Notes under the pieces: model-generated
What the model was told of the DNA's origin: nothing
Seen by the model: only the letters and a program-made list of their open reading frames with translations
Databases searched by the model: none
NCBI GenBank assembly: GCA_902795845.1
Contig: CADBMU010000065.1
Coordinates: forward strand, 1-8,018
Direction of reading: 5' to 3'
Length of the DNA stretch: 8,018 nucleotides
DNA from: an uncultured Erysipelotrichaceae bacterium
GTDB lineage: Bacteria > Bacillota_I > Bacilli_A > RF39 > UBA660
Position numbers and translations under genes: made by a program
Part shown: positions 1 through 6,414 of the stretch, in pieces
How positions within the stretch are numbered: the first letter of the stretch is position 1
Layout of the letters: the number at the start of each line of letters is the position of its first letter

Positions 1-40
1 AAAATCTGTATACAAAAATATAAAAATTGGTAAAGTTATT

Positions 41-66
41 TTTAACAATTTTCAAAATCTGTTAAA
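41..66 (-). terminator. Possible weak hairpin downstream of the efflux operon
   Basis: TTTAACAATTTT (41-52) and AAAATCTGTTAAA (54-66) are complementary apart from one bulged base; the innermost pairs must open to make a loop. It lies 12 nt past the stop of the second ABC gene. It is G-C-poor and lacks a clear U-tract, so it is only a tentative terminator. Nothing else is recognisable in the first 78 bases. Confidence 0.3.
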
Positions 67-78
67 TTTCAAAAAATT

Positions 79-2421
79 TTAATTATTATCTTTTTTAAAT
101 TGTGAATTATATAAATCAGCATAAAAGCCATTTAGTTTTAATAATTCTTCATGAGTTCCTTGTTCAATAATGTTTCCCTCATTCATTACAAGGATTTTTG
201 TAGCGTTTTTAATAGTAGATAATCTATGGGCAATTATAAATGAAGTTTTGCCAACTGTCAATTTATCCATAGCACTTTGTACTAATTCTTCTGTTCTAGT
301 ATCAACTGATGATGTTGCTTCATCAAGAATTAAGAAAGGTGCATTTTCTATCATACCACGAGCAATAGTTAAAAGTTGTTTTTGACCGGCTGAAATACTT
401 TCGTTATCAGTTATTTCATAATCTAACATTTTAGGTAACGATTTTACGAAATGATCTACTCCTACTACTTCTAAAGCTTTAAATATTTCTTCGTCAGTAA
501 CATTTTCTTTATTATATTTAATATTATCTCTAATAGTACCATTAAATAACCATGTATCTTGTAAAACCATTATAAATAGTTCATGAATATTTTCACGTGT
601 TAGTTCGTTAATATCAATATCATCTATTTTAATACTTCCAGAATTAATATTATAGAATTTCATAAGTAAATTAACCATAGTAGTTTTACCAGCTCCCGTA
701 GGACCTACTATTGCTATTTTATCGCCTTTTTTAACATCTAAACTAAAATCTTTGATAATTGTTTTATTTTCATCATATCCAAATTTTACATGTTCAAATG
801 AAATATTACCAGATACTTTACTAGGATCTAAATATTTTTTCTTATCACTTTCATCATCCATTTCTTTCTCTTCTAAGAATTCAAATACTCTTTCACTAGC
901 TGCAGCTGTAGTTTGAAGATTTGTCATTCCTTGAGCTATTTGAGAAAGTGGTGATGTAAATAATCTTACATAAATAATGAAAGCCATAATAACTCCGAAT
1001 GTAATTTGATTATTTATAACAAGTAAAGCCCCAACGATACAAACAGCAACATAACTAAAGTTTCCAATAAATGACATAAATGGCATCATAAGTCCTGATA
1101 AAAATTGACTTTTTCTATTACAGTCATAAACAGATTCATTTAGTTTATCAAACTTTTTAGAAGAATTTTCTTCACCATTATAGGCTTTTACAACATTATG
1201 AGAAGAATATATTTCTTCAATATGTCCATTAAGTTTACCAAGTTCAACTTGTCTTCTTAGGAAATACTTTTGAGATTTTCCAAGAATAATAAACATAAAT
1301 ATAAATCCAATTAATGAAGACAATATTGCTGTTATAGCCATTAAAAAGTTAGTATAAAACATCATTATAATTGATCCAATAAATAAGGTAATTGCACCTA
1401 CAAGTGATCCTAATGATTGATACATAGACATTCCAATTGTATCTACATCATTTGTTACACGTGATAATACATCACCTATTTCATGAGTATCAAAATATTT
1501 TAATGGTAATTTATTAATTTTTTTAGATATTTTTGTTCTTAAACTCTTAGCAAAATTATTTGAAACAGTAGCCATTATAAAACTTTGAATAAAATTAAAT
1601 AAAGCACTTGTTAAATATAGTATTATTAAGAACAAACATAATTTTTTGATTTTAACTAAATCCATGTTTGGTTTAATTAATTTTTTTATACTTTTTGGGC
1701 TTTTGTCTAAAGTCTTATAAATGCTTTCACTTGATGATTTAGTATTTACGTCTTTAGTTAAGCTAATAAATTCGGCTTTTTCTTCTTTCGTAACTCTAAC
1801 ATTATCTATAACAGTATCACTGCATAATAAAGTTAAAATACTTTCTGGCATATTCATAAAAGTCTTTGACATTTCATTTTTATCAGTAGTATTTATAGAA
1901 GATAACATATTTATAAAAGATATTTTATCTTTACCAGAAACAAATATTCCATCTATTTCACTATCTTTAAAAATCTTTTCTTTACTAGATTCACTTAAAT
2001 TCAAAAGTTCAGTAAAATTCTTATTTTTCATAAATTCATTAAGAATTACTAAATCTTCTTTTGGTATATTAGATGAAGTTATAGAAAATATTTCTTCTGT
2101 ATTTATATCAAATAATTTATTTGTAACTTCTATTATTTTTTCTTGTGTTAAATCAGAAGTTATAGATTCTGTTACTTTTTTTAAATTTTTTTGGTTTATA
2201 ATCAAACCTTTAGATATATAATCTGTTAAATCTGATATTTTATTCGGACCAACTATTGAAAATACAGAACTTAATGCAGCAAGTATTAATGCTATTAAAA
2301 TGTATTTTTTGAATCCACCTAAATATTCAAATAATTTTTTTATAGCAAGTTTCAAATCTTTAGGTTTTTCAGCTGGTGCTGGTCCATGACCTCTTTTAGG
2401 TCTAGAATTTTCATTATTCAT
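79..2421 (-). CDS. ABC exporter half-transporter, catalytic partner, with large extracellular insertion
   Basis: Type IV ABC exporter subunit of 780 residues, fused membrane domain plus ATPase, in the LmrD/BmrD/TM288-like class that pumps drugs or lipophilic compounds outward. The cytoplasmic N-terminus is followed by TM1 near 40-58, a long hydrophilic stretch at about 60-255, then TM2 (about 259-285) and four more membrane segments up to about 490. The ATPase has Walker A GPTGAGKT (573-580), Q-loop Gln621, a non-canonical signature ISAGQ (676-680), Walker B FLILDE with the catalytic Glu701, and switch His732. It therefore carries the intact hydrolytic Walker B/His set, while its off-consensus signature would face the partner's degenerate site. 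Usual length is about 580-670 residues; the excess is the TM1-TM2 loop, as in BmrD. The start overlaps the upstream ABC gene by 8 nt and has a Shine-Dalgarno (AAGGAG, 2429-2434) 7 nt upstream. The transported substrate cannot be read from sequence. Confidence 0.95.
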   Translation of the reverse strand: MNNENSRPKRGHGPAPAEKPKDLKLAIKKLFEYLGGFKKYILIALILAALSSVFSIVGPNKISDLTDYISKGLIINQKNLKKVTESITSDLTQEKIIEVTNKLFDINTEEIFSITSSNIPKEDLVILNEFMKNKNFTELLNLSESSKEKIFKDSEIDGIFVSGKDKISFINMLSSINTTDKNEMSKTFMNMPESILTLLCSDTVIDNVRVTKEEKAEFISLTKDVNTKSSSESIYKTLDKSPKSIKKLIKPNMDLVKIKKLCLFLIILYLTSALFNFIQSFIMATVSNNFAKSLRTKISKKINKLPLKYFDTHEIGDVLSRVTNDVDTIGMSMYQSLGSLVGAITLFIGSIIMMFYTNFLMAITAILSSLIGFIFMFIILGKSQKYFLRRQVELGKLNGHIEEIYSSHNVVKAYNGEENSSKKFDKLNESVYDCNRKSQFLSGLMMPFMSFIGNFSYVAVCIVGALLVINNQITFGVIMAFIIYVRLFTSPLSQIAQGMTNLQTTAAASERVFEFLEEKEMDDESDKKKYLDPSKVSGNISFEHVKFGYDENKTIIKDFSLDVKKGDKIAIVGPTGAGKTTMVNLLMKFYNINSGSIKIDDIDINELTRENIHELFIMVLQDTWLFNGTIRDNIKYNKENVTDEEIFKALEVVGVDHFVKSLPKMLDYEITDNESISAGQKQLLTIARGMIENAPFLILDEATSSVDTRTEELVQSAMDKLTVGKTSFIIAHRLSTIKNATKILVMNEGNIIEQGTHEELLKLNGFYADLYNSQFKKDNN

Positions 2422-4171
2422 TTTCTAGCTCCTTTTCTGATAATTGTGAATAAGCAATTTCTTTATAAATATCACAATTTTCTAATAATTCTTTATGTGT
2501 ACCCATTCCAACACAAACGCCTTCATCAAGTACTAAAATTTTTGTAGCATTCATTATTGTTCCAATTCTTTGAGCAACAATTAAACTAGTTGAATCTTTA
2601 GTATATTTTTTTAAATCTTTTCTTAGTAAGTAATCTGTTTTATAATCAAGAGCGCTAAAAGAATCATCAAAAATATAAATTTCTGGCTTTCTTGCAATTG
2701 CTCTTGCTATTGCAATTCTTTGTTTTTGACCACCACTAATATTTGTACCACCTTGAGCAATATTAGAATTATAGTTTTCAGTCATTTTTTCAACAAAATC
2801 TTTGGCTTGAGCAACTTTAACAGCTTCTTTTATATCTTTTTCTGATATTTTATTTCTAGTTTTACCGTAAGAAACATTATAATTTACACTTCCATTAAAC
2901 ATTACTGCTCTTTGAGGAACATACCCTAATTTATTATGTAACTCTTCTAAAGTATAATCTTTAATATTTATTCCATCTATTAATATTTCTCCATCAGTAG
3001 CATCATAAAATCTTGGAATCAAATTAATAAGAGTTGATTTACCACTACCAGTTGATCCTATAAAAGCAACGGTATCACCTTTATTAGCTTTAAAGGAAAT
3101 ATTTTTTAAAATATATTCATCACTATCAGGATATTTAAAAGAAACATTTTTAAATTCTACAGTTCCAGTTTCTTTAGTATTTTTTACCCCTTTTCCATCT
3201 TTTATTTTTGCATCAGTACTTAATACTTCATTTATACGTGAAGCAGATACTGCTGCTCTTGGATACATTATAAAAATCATTGCAAGCATTAAAAATGACA
3301 TTATAACTTGCATTGCATAACTAGAAAATACTACCATATCACTGAATAAAGATATTTTCATTCCTAGCATAGCATTATTAATTAATGACGCTCCAATAAA
3401 ATAAATAGCAAGTGTTAAAGTATTCATAACAAGATACATAACAGGAGACATTATTGACATAGTTCTTTGATTAAATAGTTGTGTTTTTGTCAATGTGTCA
3501 TTGCCTTTTTCAAATTTTTCTTCTTGATATTTTTCACCATTAAATGCTCTTATTACACGAATACCTGTTAAATTTTCTCTAGTTAAATTATTTATATTAT
3601 CAATTAGCTTTTGAACAATTTTAAATTTAGGTAATACTGTAAGCATTAAGAAAATTACCATAAGTATTAAAATTAATACAGCAGATGCAGTTACTACACT
3701 CCATTGCCAGCTTTTATTTAATATTTTCATAATCGCCCAAATAGCAGTAATTGGTGCTTTTATCATCATTTGTAAACCCATAGAAATAAACATTTGAATA
3801 TTAGTTATATCATTAGTTGTTCTGGTAATCAAACTACTAGTTGAAAATAATTTGATTTCTTCCATACTGAAACTTTGAATTTTTTCAAATACTTTTTTTC
3901 TAATATTTTTAGAAAAAGTAGCTGAAATAAGTGATGAAAGATATCCAACAAAAACGGCAGATAAAAGTGATCCGAATGCACAAGCTAACATATATATACC
4001 TTGAAGTAAAACATCACCAATCTTTGTTCCTGTAGTTTGAACAAGAGTTGTAATTTCTTTCATATAATCTGGTATTTTTAAATCTAAATAAACTTGTAAT
4101 GCTATTAAAATTACACATATGATAATTAAAAATACATCTTTTTTAGTAAAATTTTTAAATAATTTAATCAT
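2414..4171 (-). CDS. ABC exporter half-transporter, degenerate-site partner
   Basis: ABC exporter subunit of 585 residues (LmrC/BmrC/TM287-like), expected to pair with the product of the next gene. Six membrane segments lie at about 12-29, 55-78, 128-150, 157-179, 243-266 and 275-303, followed by the ATPase domain. Walker A is GSTGSGKST (372-380), Q-loop Gln420, signature ISGGQ (478-482). Walker B ends FDD (501-503), so Asp503 replaces the catalytic Glu, and the switch histidine is Gln534 (VAQR). These two substitutions mark the ATP-binding but poorly hydrolysing site of heterodimeric exporters. An ATG five codons further upstream (4186) is in frame, but its next two codons are the AGGAGG Shine-Dalgarno itself. 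The start at 4171 has 6-nt spacing to that site and overlaps the repressor gene by 8 nt, so I choose it. Substrate unknown; multidrug efflux is the likeliest role given the MarR-type regulator. Confidence 0.95.
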   Translation of the reverse strand: MIKLFKNFTKKDVFLIIICVILIALQVYLDLKIPDYMKEITTLVQTTGTKIGDVLLQGIYMLACAFGSLLSAVFVGYLSSLISATFSKNIRKKVFEKIQSFSMEEIKLFSTSSLITRTTNDITNIQMFISMGLQMMIKAPITAIWAIMKILNKSWQWSVVTASAVLILILMVIFLMLTVLPKFKIVQKLIDNINNLTRENLTGIRVIRAFNGEKYQEEKFEKGNDTLTKTQLFNQRTMSIMSPVMYLVMNTLTLAIYFIGASLINNAMLGMKISLFSDMVVFSSYAMQVIMSFLMLAMIFIMYPRAAVSASRINEVLSTDAKIKDGKGVKNTKETGTVEFKNVSFKYPDSDEYILKNISFKANKGDTVAFIGSTGSGKSTLINLIPRFYDATDGEILIDGINIKDYTLEELHNKLGYVPQRAVMFNGSVNYNVSYGKTRNKISEKDIKEAVKVAQAKDFVEKMTENYNSNIAQGGTNISGGQKQRIAIARAIARKPEIYIFDDSFSALDYKTDYLLRKDLKKYTKDSTSLIVAQRIGTIMNATKILVLDEGVCVGMGTHKELLENCDIYKEIAYSQLSEKELENE

Positions 4172-4619
4172 TATTTCCCTCCTCATAATCTTTTAAATTT
4201 TTTATTATTTTATCAATGATTCCAATGAAATTATCCAATTCTTCTTTTGTAATTCCTTTTTTTATTATGTTCAAATTCACTTTAAAAATTTTAGTAATAT
4301 CATTTAAAACATTATCGGCTTTACTAAGTAATTTAATTTTTTGATAACGTTTATCATCTGGATCAGTTACTAAACTAATATATCCTTTTTCTTTTAAAGA
4401 ATTAGTTACTTGTGAAACATAAGCTTTGGAAAAATTGTGATTTTTTACAATTGTACATGATTTTAAAGTTTCAGGGTTGTGCTCTATTATTGAAAGAATA
4501 AAAACTTCTGACTTTGTTAAGTCATATTTTTTAGCAATTTGTTTCATTGATTTATCAAATAATTTTTTAGAATCCTTGTTTAAATAAATTATTTTTTCTA
4601 ATAAAATATCTTTATTCAT
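4164..4619 (-). CDS. MarR-family transcriptional regulator
   Basis: Winged-helix regulator of 151 residues, the normal MarR length. N-terminal and C-terminal helices (about 5-30 and 103-145) would form the dimer interface. The central DNA-binding part has a recognition helix around SKAYVSQVTNSLKEKGYI (64-81) and the typical wing, with DPDDKR at 86-91 followed by a beta-strand (YQKIKLL). It is the first gene of an operon with the two ABC exporter genes and ends 8 nt inside the first of them, so it is most likely a local repressor of exporter expression and of itself, relieved by a small-molecule ligand. A palindrome between its promoter and start codon is the probable binding site. The single cysteine (Cys55) sits in the HTH region; redox sensing is possible but not shown. 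The start ATG follows a purine-rich GGTGGTGAG. Ligand and specific subfamily name cannot be assigned. Confidence 0.92.
   Translation of the reverse strand: MNKDILLEKIIYLNKDSKKLFDKSMKQIAKKYDLTKSEVFILSIIEHNPETLKSCTIVKNHNFSKAYVSQVTNSLKEKGYISLVTDPDDKRYQKIKLLSKADNVLNDITKIFKVNLNIIKKGITKEELDNFIGIIDKIIKNLKDYEEGNND
4178..4183 (-). promoter_or_regulatory. Ribosome binding site deciding the first ABC gene start
   Basis: AGGAGG on the minus strand, 6 nt before ATG at 4171. It lies inside the end of the MarR gene and immediately after an alternative in-frame ATG at 4186. That position excludes the longer start, because the upstream ATG would lack its own ribosome binding site. Confidence 0.85.
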
Positions 4620-4632
4620 AACTCACCACCAA

Positions 4633-4650
4633 TAGTTCAAAAGTGAACTA
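4633..4650 (-). promoter_or_regulatory. Palindromic operator, probable MarR binding site
   Basis: TAGTTCAAAAGTGAACTA: two perfect 7-bp inverted arms (4633-4639 and 4644-4650) around a 4-nt spacer. It lies just downstream of the predicted transcription start (about 4651) and upstream of the MarR start codon. Size, symmetry and position fit an autoregulatory MarR-type operator that would block polymerase. That this protein binds it is inference. Confidence 0.75.
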
Positions 4651-4657
4651 CTATTTC

Positions 4658-4686
4658 AGTATATGCTTAAAGTTAATTTATGTCAA
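4658..4686 (-). promoter_or_regulatory. Sigma-A-type promoter of the marR-ABC-ABC operon
   Basis: Minus-strand TTGACA (4681-4686), a 17-nt spacer, then TATACT (4658-4663): a full -35 match and a 5/6 -10 match at ideal spacing. The expected start point is near 4651, giving a leader of about 30 nt that contains the palindromic operator. The -35 box touches the end of the U-tract of the upstream terminator. Confidence 0.88.
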
Positions 4687-4721
4687 AAAAAAAATAAAAA
4701 AAAGACCTGCTAATGCAAGTC
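4685..4721 (-). terminator. Intrinsic terminator after the purine nucleoside phosphorylase gene
   Basis: On the minus strand GACTTGC (4715-4721) pairs with GCAGGTC (4704-4710) around the tetraloop ATTA, then eight T, one A and ten T. The one U-G pair in the stem forms only in the minus-strand RNA (it would be C-A in plus-strand RNA), which fixes the direction. It separates the sigG-deoD region from the efflux operon. Confidence 0.9.
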
Positions 4722-4726
4722 CGCAA

Positions 4727-4750
4727 TTATAACTGTTTTTTCAGTTATAA
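4727..4750 (-). other. Extra AT-rich hairpin overlapping the deoD stop codon
   Basis: TTATAACTG (4727-4735) and CAGTTATAA (4742-4750) form a perfect 9-bp stem with a 6-nt loop. It spans the last codons and stop of the phosphorylase gene and lies 5 nt before the main terminator stem. It may protect the 3' end or help termination; no U-tract follows directly. Confidence 0.6.
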
Positions 4751-5494
4751 AATAGAATCAAGTGCTAGATTAATCATATTATTTAAAGAAGTTTGTCTTT
4801 CTTCAATAGACATGAAATCTTTTTTATATTTACTATCAACTATAGTAAGAATACAAGCTGCATTTTTATCTAAGCTATTAGCAATGTGAAATAAAGCAAA
4901 AGATTCCATTTCTTCTCCAATTAAATCAATATTTTCTGGTACTCTAGCTAAAACATGTTCTGTATCAGAATAGAAACTAAATTGTTCTGTAGTTATCACT
5001 GTTCCTTCGTGGATAGTTAAATTCTTAGTGCTTGCCACTTCTTTAATTTTTTTATTTAGTGTTGAAGTAGAATTAACTAAATGAATATTTTCACCATTAT
5101 ATGAATAAGCAAAGCTTCCTTCATTATAAGACGAAGTAGCAAGAATCAATTCTCCAACATTCATATTTTCTTTCAGTGCTCCACATGTTCCAATTCTAAT
5201 AATTTTTTCTACTTTAAAGAAGTAGAAAAGTTCAAAAGCATAAATACTCATAGAAGGCATACCCATGCCAGAACCCATCACTGTAACCCTTTTATTCTTA
5301 TAATATCCAGTATATGCAAACATGTTTCTTGTGTCACTTACAAGTTCATAATTATCCAAAAAATTCTCAGCAATATATTTTGCTCTTAATGGATCTCCTG
5401 GCATTATAACCACATCTGCAATACTTTCTTTAGTACAATTAATATGTACTGGTTTTAGCCCATCTTGTACTTTTGGTGTTTTCACACTAATCAC
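4745..5494 (-). CDS. deoD: Purine nucleoside phosphorylase, DeoD type
   Basis: Cytoplasmic phosphorylase that cleaves purine (deoxy)ribonucleosides with phosphate to free base and (deoxy)ribose-1-phosphate, for purine salvage. It belongs to the hexameric PNP/uridine phosphorylase superfamily. Visible family residues: HIN (His17), MPGDPLRAK (31-39, with Gly33 and phosphate-binding Arg37), Arg56, RIGTCGA (100-106; Arg100, with Thr103 where B. subtilis DeoD has Ser), the nucleoside motif EME (195-197), the catalytic Asp equivalent Asp220 in TIVDS, and Arg233 in EERQTS. Length is 249 residues against about 233-239 usually; the excess is about a dozen residues before HIN. The start is a GTG either at 5494 or at 5485; the second has better spacing to GAGAG (8 nt). 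No ATG precedes the conserved core. It follows sigG by 88 bp with no obvious terminator or promoter between, so co-transcription is possible. A strong terminator follows it. Confidence 0.93.
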   Translation of the reverse strand: MISVKTPKVQDGLKPVHINCTKESIADVVIMPGDPLRAKYIAENFLDNYELVSDTRNMFAYTGYYKNKRVTVMGSGMGMPSMSIYAFELFYFFKVEKIIRIGTCGALKENMNVGELILATSSYNEGSFAYSYNGENIHLVNSTSTLNKKIKEVASTKNLTIHEGTVITTEQFSFYSDTEHVLARVPENIDLIGEEMESFALFHIANSLDKNAACILTIVDSKYKKDFMSIEERQTSLNNMINLALDSIL

Positions 5495-5532
5495 ACTCTC
5501 TTCTATTCTTAAAACTAGTTTAACACATCATT

Positions 5533-5582
5533 TGTAAACCTAAAAGTACTTATACACAGTGTTTACATTTTGATTTACATTT
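5533..5582. repeat. Short repeats between sigG and deoD
   Basis: TTTACATTT occurs twice in direct orientation (5562-5570 and 5574-5582), and TGTAAAC (5533-5539) is an inverted partner of GTTTACA (5561-5567). They fill the 88-bp gap downstream of sigG. They could be an operator or weak hairpin, or chance in AT-rich DNA. I see no convincing promoter for deoD here. Confidence 0.3.
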
Positions 5583-6359
5583 CTATTTTATCAATTTTCT
5601 AACGTTATCTATAGCATTTTTTTCAATACGCGAAACTTGAGCTTGAGAAATATTGTATTCATTGGCAAGTTCAGTTTGAGTTTTTCCAAATATATATCTA
5701 GATATTAGCACTTCTCTTTCTCTATCTTTTATATTATTCATCGCACGCCTTAAAGAGATTACCATGTCTCTATCAGTGTTAAAATCTTTTTTATCAGCAA
5801 TTTGATCAAAAAGATATATTGTATCTCCTCCGTCATTATAAATTGGTTCAAAAATTGAAACAGGTTCTTTCAATGAATCAAGTGCATAATCAATTTGATA
5901 TTCATTAATATTTAAGCTTTTAGCTATATCGGCATTACTTGGACTAACACCATATTTTTTTTCATATTCATCTTTATATTTAATAATCTCATAAGCAAGT
6001 TCCTTAATACTTCTACTTACTCTTATTGTCGTATTATCTCTAATATATCTTTTTACTTCTCCTAAAATTAATGGACAAGCATAAGTTGATAGTTGTAAAT
6101 TATAAGATAAATCAAAATTTTCTACTGCTTTGATTAGTCCAATTACACCAACTTGAAAAAGATCATCTAAATTATATTTTTGATTATTAAATTTTTTTAG
6201 TATACTTAAAACAAGCTTTAAATTACCATTTACGATTTCTTCTTTAGCCTGCAAATCACCTGCTTGGTATTTTTTAAATAGTTCCATGGTTTCTTCACTT
6301 TTTAATACTTTTAGATTATTAGTATTTATTCCTGTTATCTCTACTTTATAGTTTGCCAT
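5583..6359 (-). CDS. sigG: RNA polymerase sporulation sigma factor SigG (forespore, late)
   Basis: Sigma-70 family protein of 258 residues (B. subtilis SigG 260), which directs late forespore genes after engulfment. The N-terminus MANYKVEITGIN matches the SigG-specific N-terminus (KVEICGV in B. subtilis). Region 2 spans about 40-110 (VNGNLKLVLS, DDLFQVG, STYACPLILGEVKRYIRDN). Region 3 is about 112-175 with VSRS and the SigG hallmark EPVSIFEPIYNDGGD (165-179). Region 4 has the helix-turn-helix TQTELANEYNISQAQVSRIE (227-246). SigF lacks the FEPIYNDGG block, so SigG is preferred. An in-frame ATG at 6377 would add six residues, but the Shine-Dalgarno AAAGGAG directly follows it; the start at 6359 has 8-nt spacing and matches homologues. 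The neighbours are not spoIIGA/sigE as in Bacillus. Its leader holds a hairpin and a sigma-G-like promoter. Confidence 0.97.
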   Translation of the reverse strand: MANYKVEITGINTNNLKVLKSEETMELFKKYQAGDLQAKEEIVNGNLKLVLSILKKFNNQKYNLDDLFQVGVIGLIKAVENFDLSYNLQLSTYACPLILGEVKRYIRDNTTIRVSRSIKELAYEIIKYKDEYEKKYGVSPSNADIAKSLNINEYQIDYALDSLKEPVSIFEPIYNDGGDTIYLFDQIADKKDFNTDRDMVISLRRAMNNIKDREREVLISRYIFGKTQTELANEYNISQAQVSRIEKNAIDNVRKLIK

Positions 6360-6407
6360 TAAAAAAACTCCTTTCATTTTTATAATGATTAAAAAGGAGT
6401 TTTTTTA
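6360..6407 (-). promoter_or_regulatory. sigG leader hairpin: ribosome binding site sequestration and/or terminator
   Basis: Perfect 15-bp inverted repeat: 6360-6374 pairs with 6393-6407 around an 18-nt loop (6375-6392). On the minus strand the 5' arm is an A-tract then CTCCTTT, and the 3' arm AAAGGAG then seven T. The 3' arm contains the complete sigG Shine-Dalgarno, one base from the start codon, so translation of a read-through message should be hindered. The A-tract, stem, U-tract pattern also resembles an intrinsic terminator for the gene ending at 6415, though with only four G-C pairs. In B. subtilis a leader hairpin limiting sigG translation has been described, as I recall; the parallel is inference. 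Confidence 0.75.
6368..6374 (-). promoter_or_regulatory. sigG ribosome binding site, located in a hairpin stem
   Basis: AAAGGAG on the minus strand, 8 nt before ATG 6359. It decides the sigG start over the ATG at 6377, whose codons overlap it. All seven bases are paired in the hairpin at 6360-6407 when the upstream arm is present in the RNA. Confidence 0.85.
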
Positions 6408-6410
6408 TTC
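6381..6410 (-). promoter_or_regulatory. Candidate sigma-G (forespore) promoter of sigG
   Basis: Minus-strand GAATA (6406-6410), 18 nt, then CATTATA (6381-6387). This fits the B. subtilis sigma-G consensus GHATR, 17-18 nt, CATNHTA at every defined position. The start point would fall near 6374-6376, leaving a leader of about 15-17 nt that begins at the Shine-Dalgarno. Both boxes lie within or at the edge of the leader hairpin. Autoregulation of sigG by SigG is the known arrangement in Bacillus. No transcript data; motif match only. Confidence 0.6.
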
Positions 6411-6414
6411 ATGA

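Noticed and set aside
170..385. Plus-strand open frame inside the second ABC gene
   Set aside because: It lies opposite the conserved ATPase domain of a clear minus-strand gene, has no recognisable domain, and no ribosome binding site of note.
1721..2221. Plus-strand open frame of 166 codons opposite the extracellular insertion
   Set aside because: Composition (Ser/Phe/Leu/Ile-rich) is what the reverse complement of Lys/Glu/Asn-rich coding sequence gives; the minus-strand gene is intact and well supported.
4172..4186. Longer first ABC gene starting at ATG 4186
   Set aside because: Codons 2-3 of that frame are the AGGAGG ribosome binding site of the ATG at 4171.
5495..5582. Promoter for deoD in the gap after sigG
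   Set aside because: TATAAG and TTTACA-like hexamers exist but none pair at 16-18 nt spacing, and there is no CATNHTA or GGNRANAHTR box for sigma-G or sigma-F.
5583..6359. SigF rather than SigG
   Set aside because: The KVEITG N-terminus and the FEPIYNDGGD block match SigG; SpoIIAA and SpoIIAB genes, usual partners of sigF, are absent upstream.
6360..6377. Longer sigG starting at ATG 6377
   Set aside because: The extra codons contain the Shine-Dalgarno for ATG 6359, and the homologous N-terminus begins at 6359.
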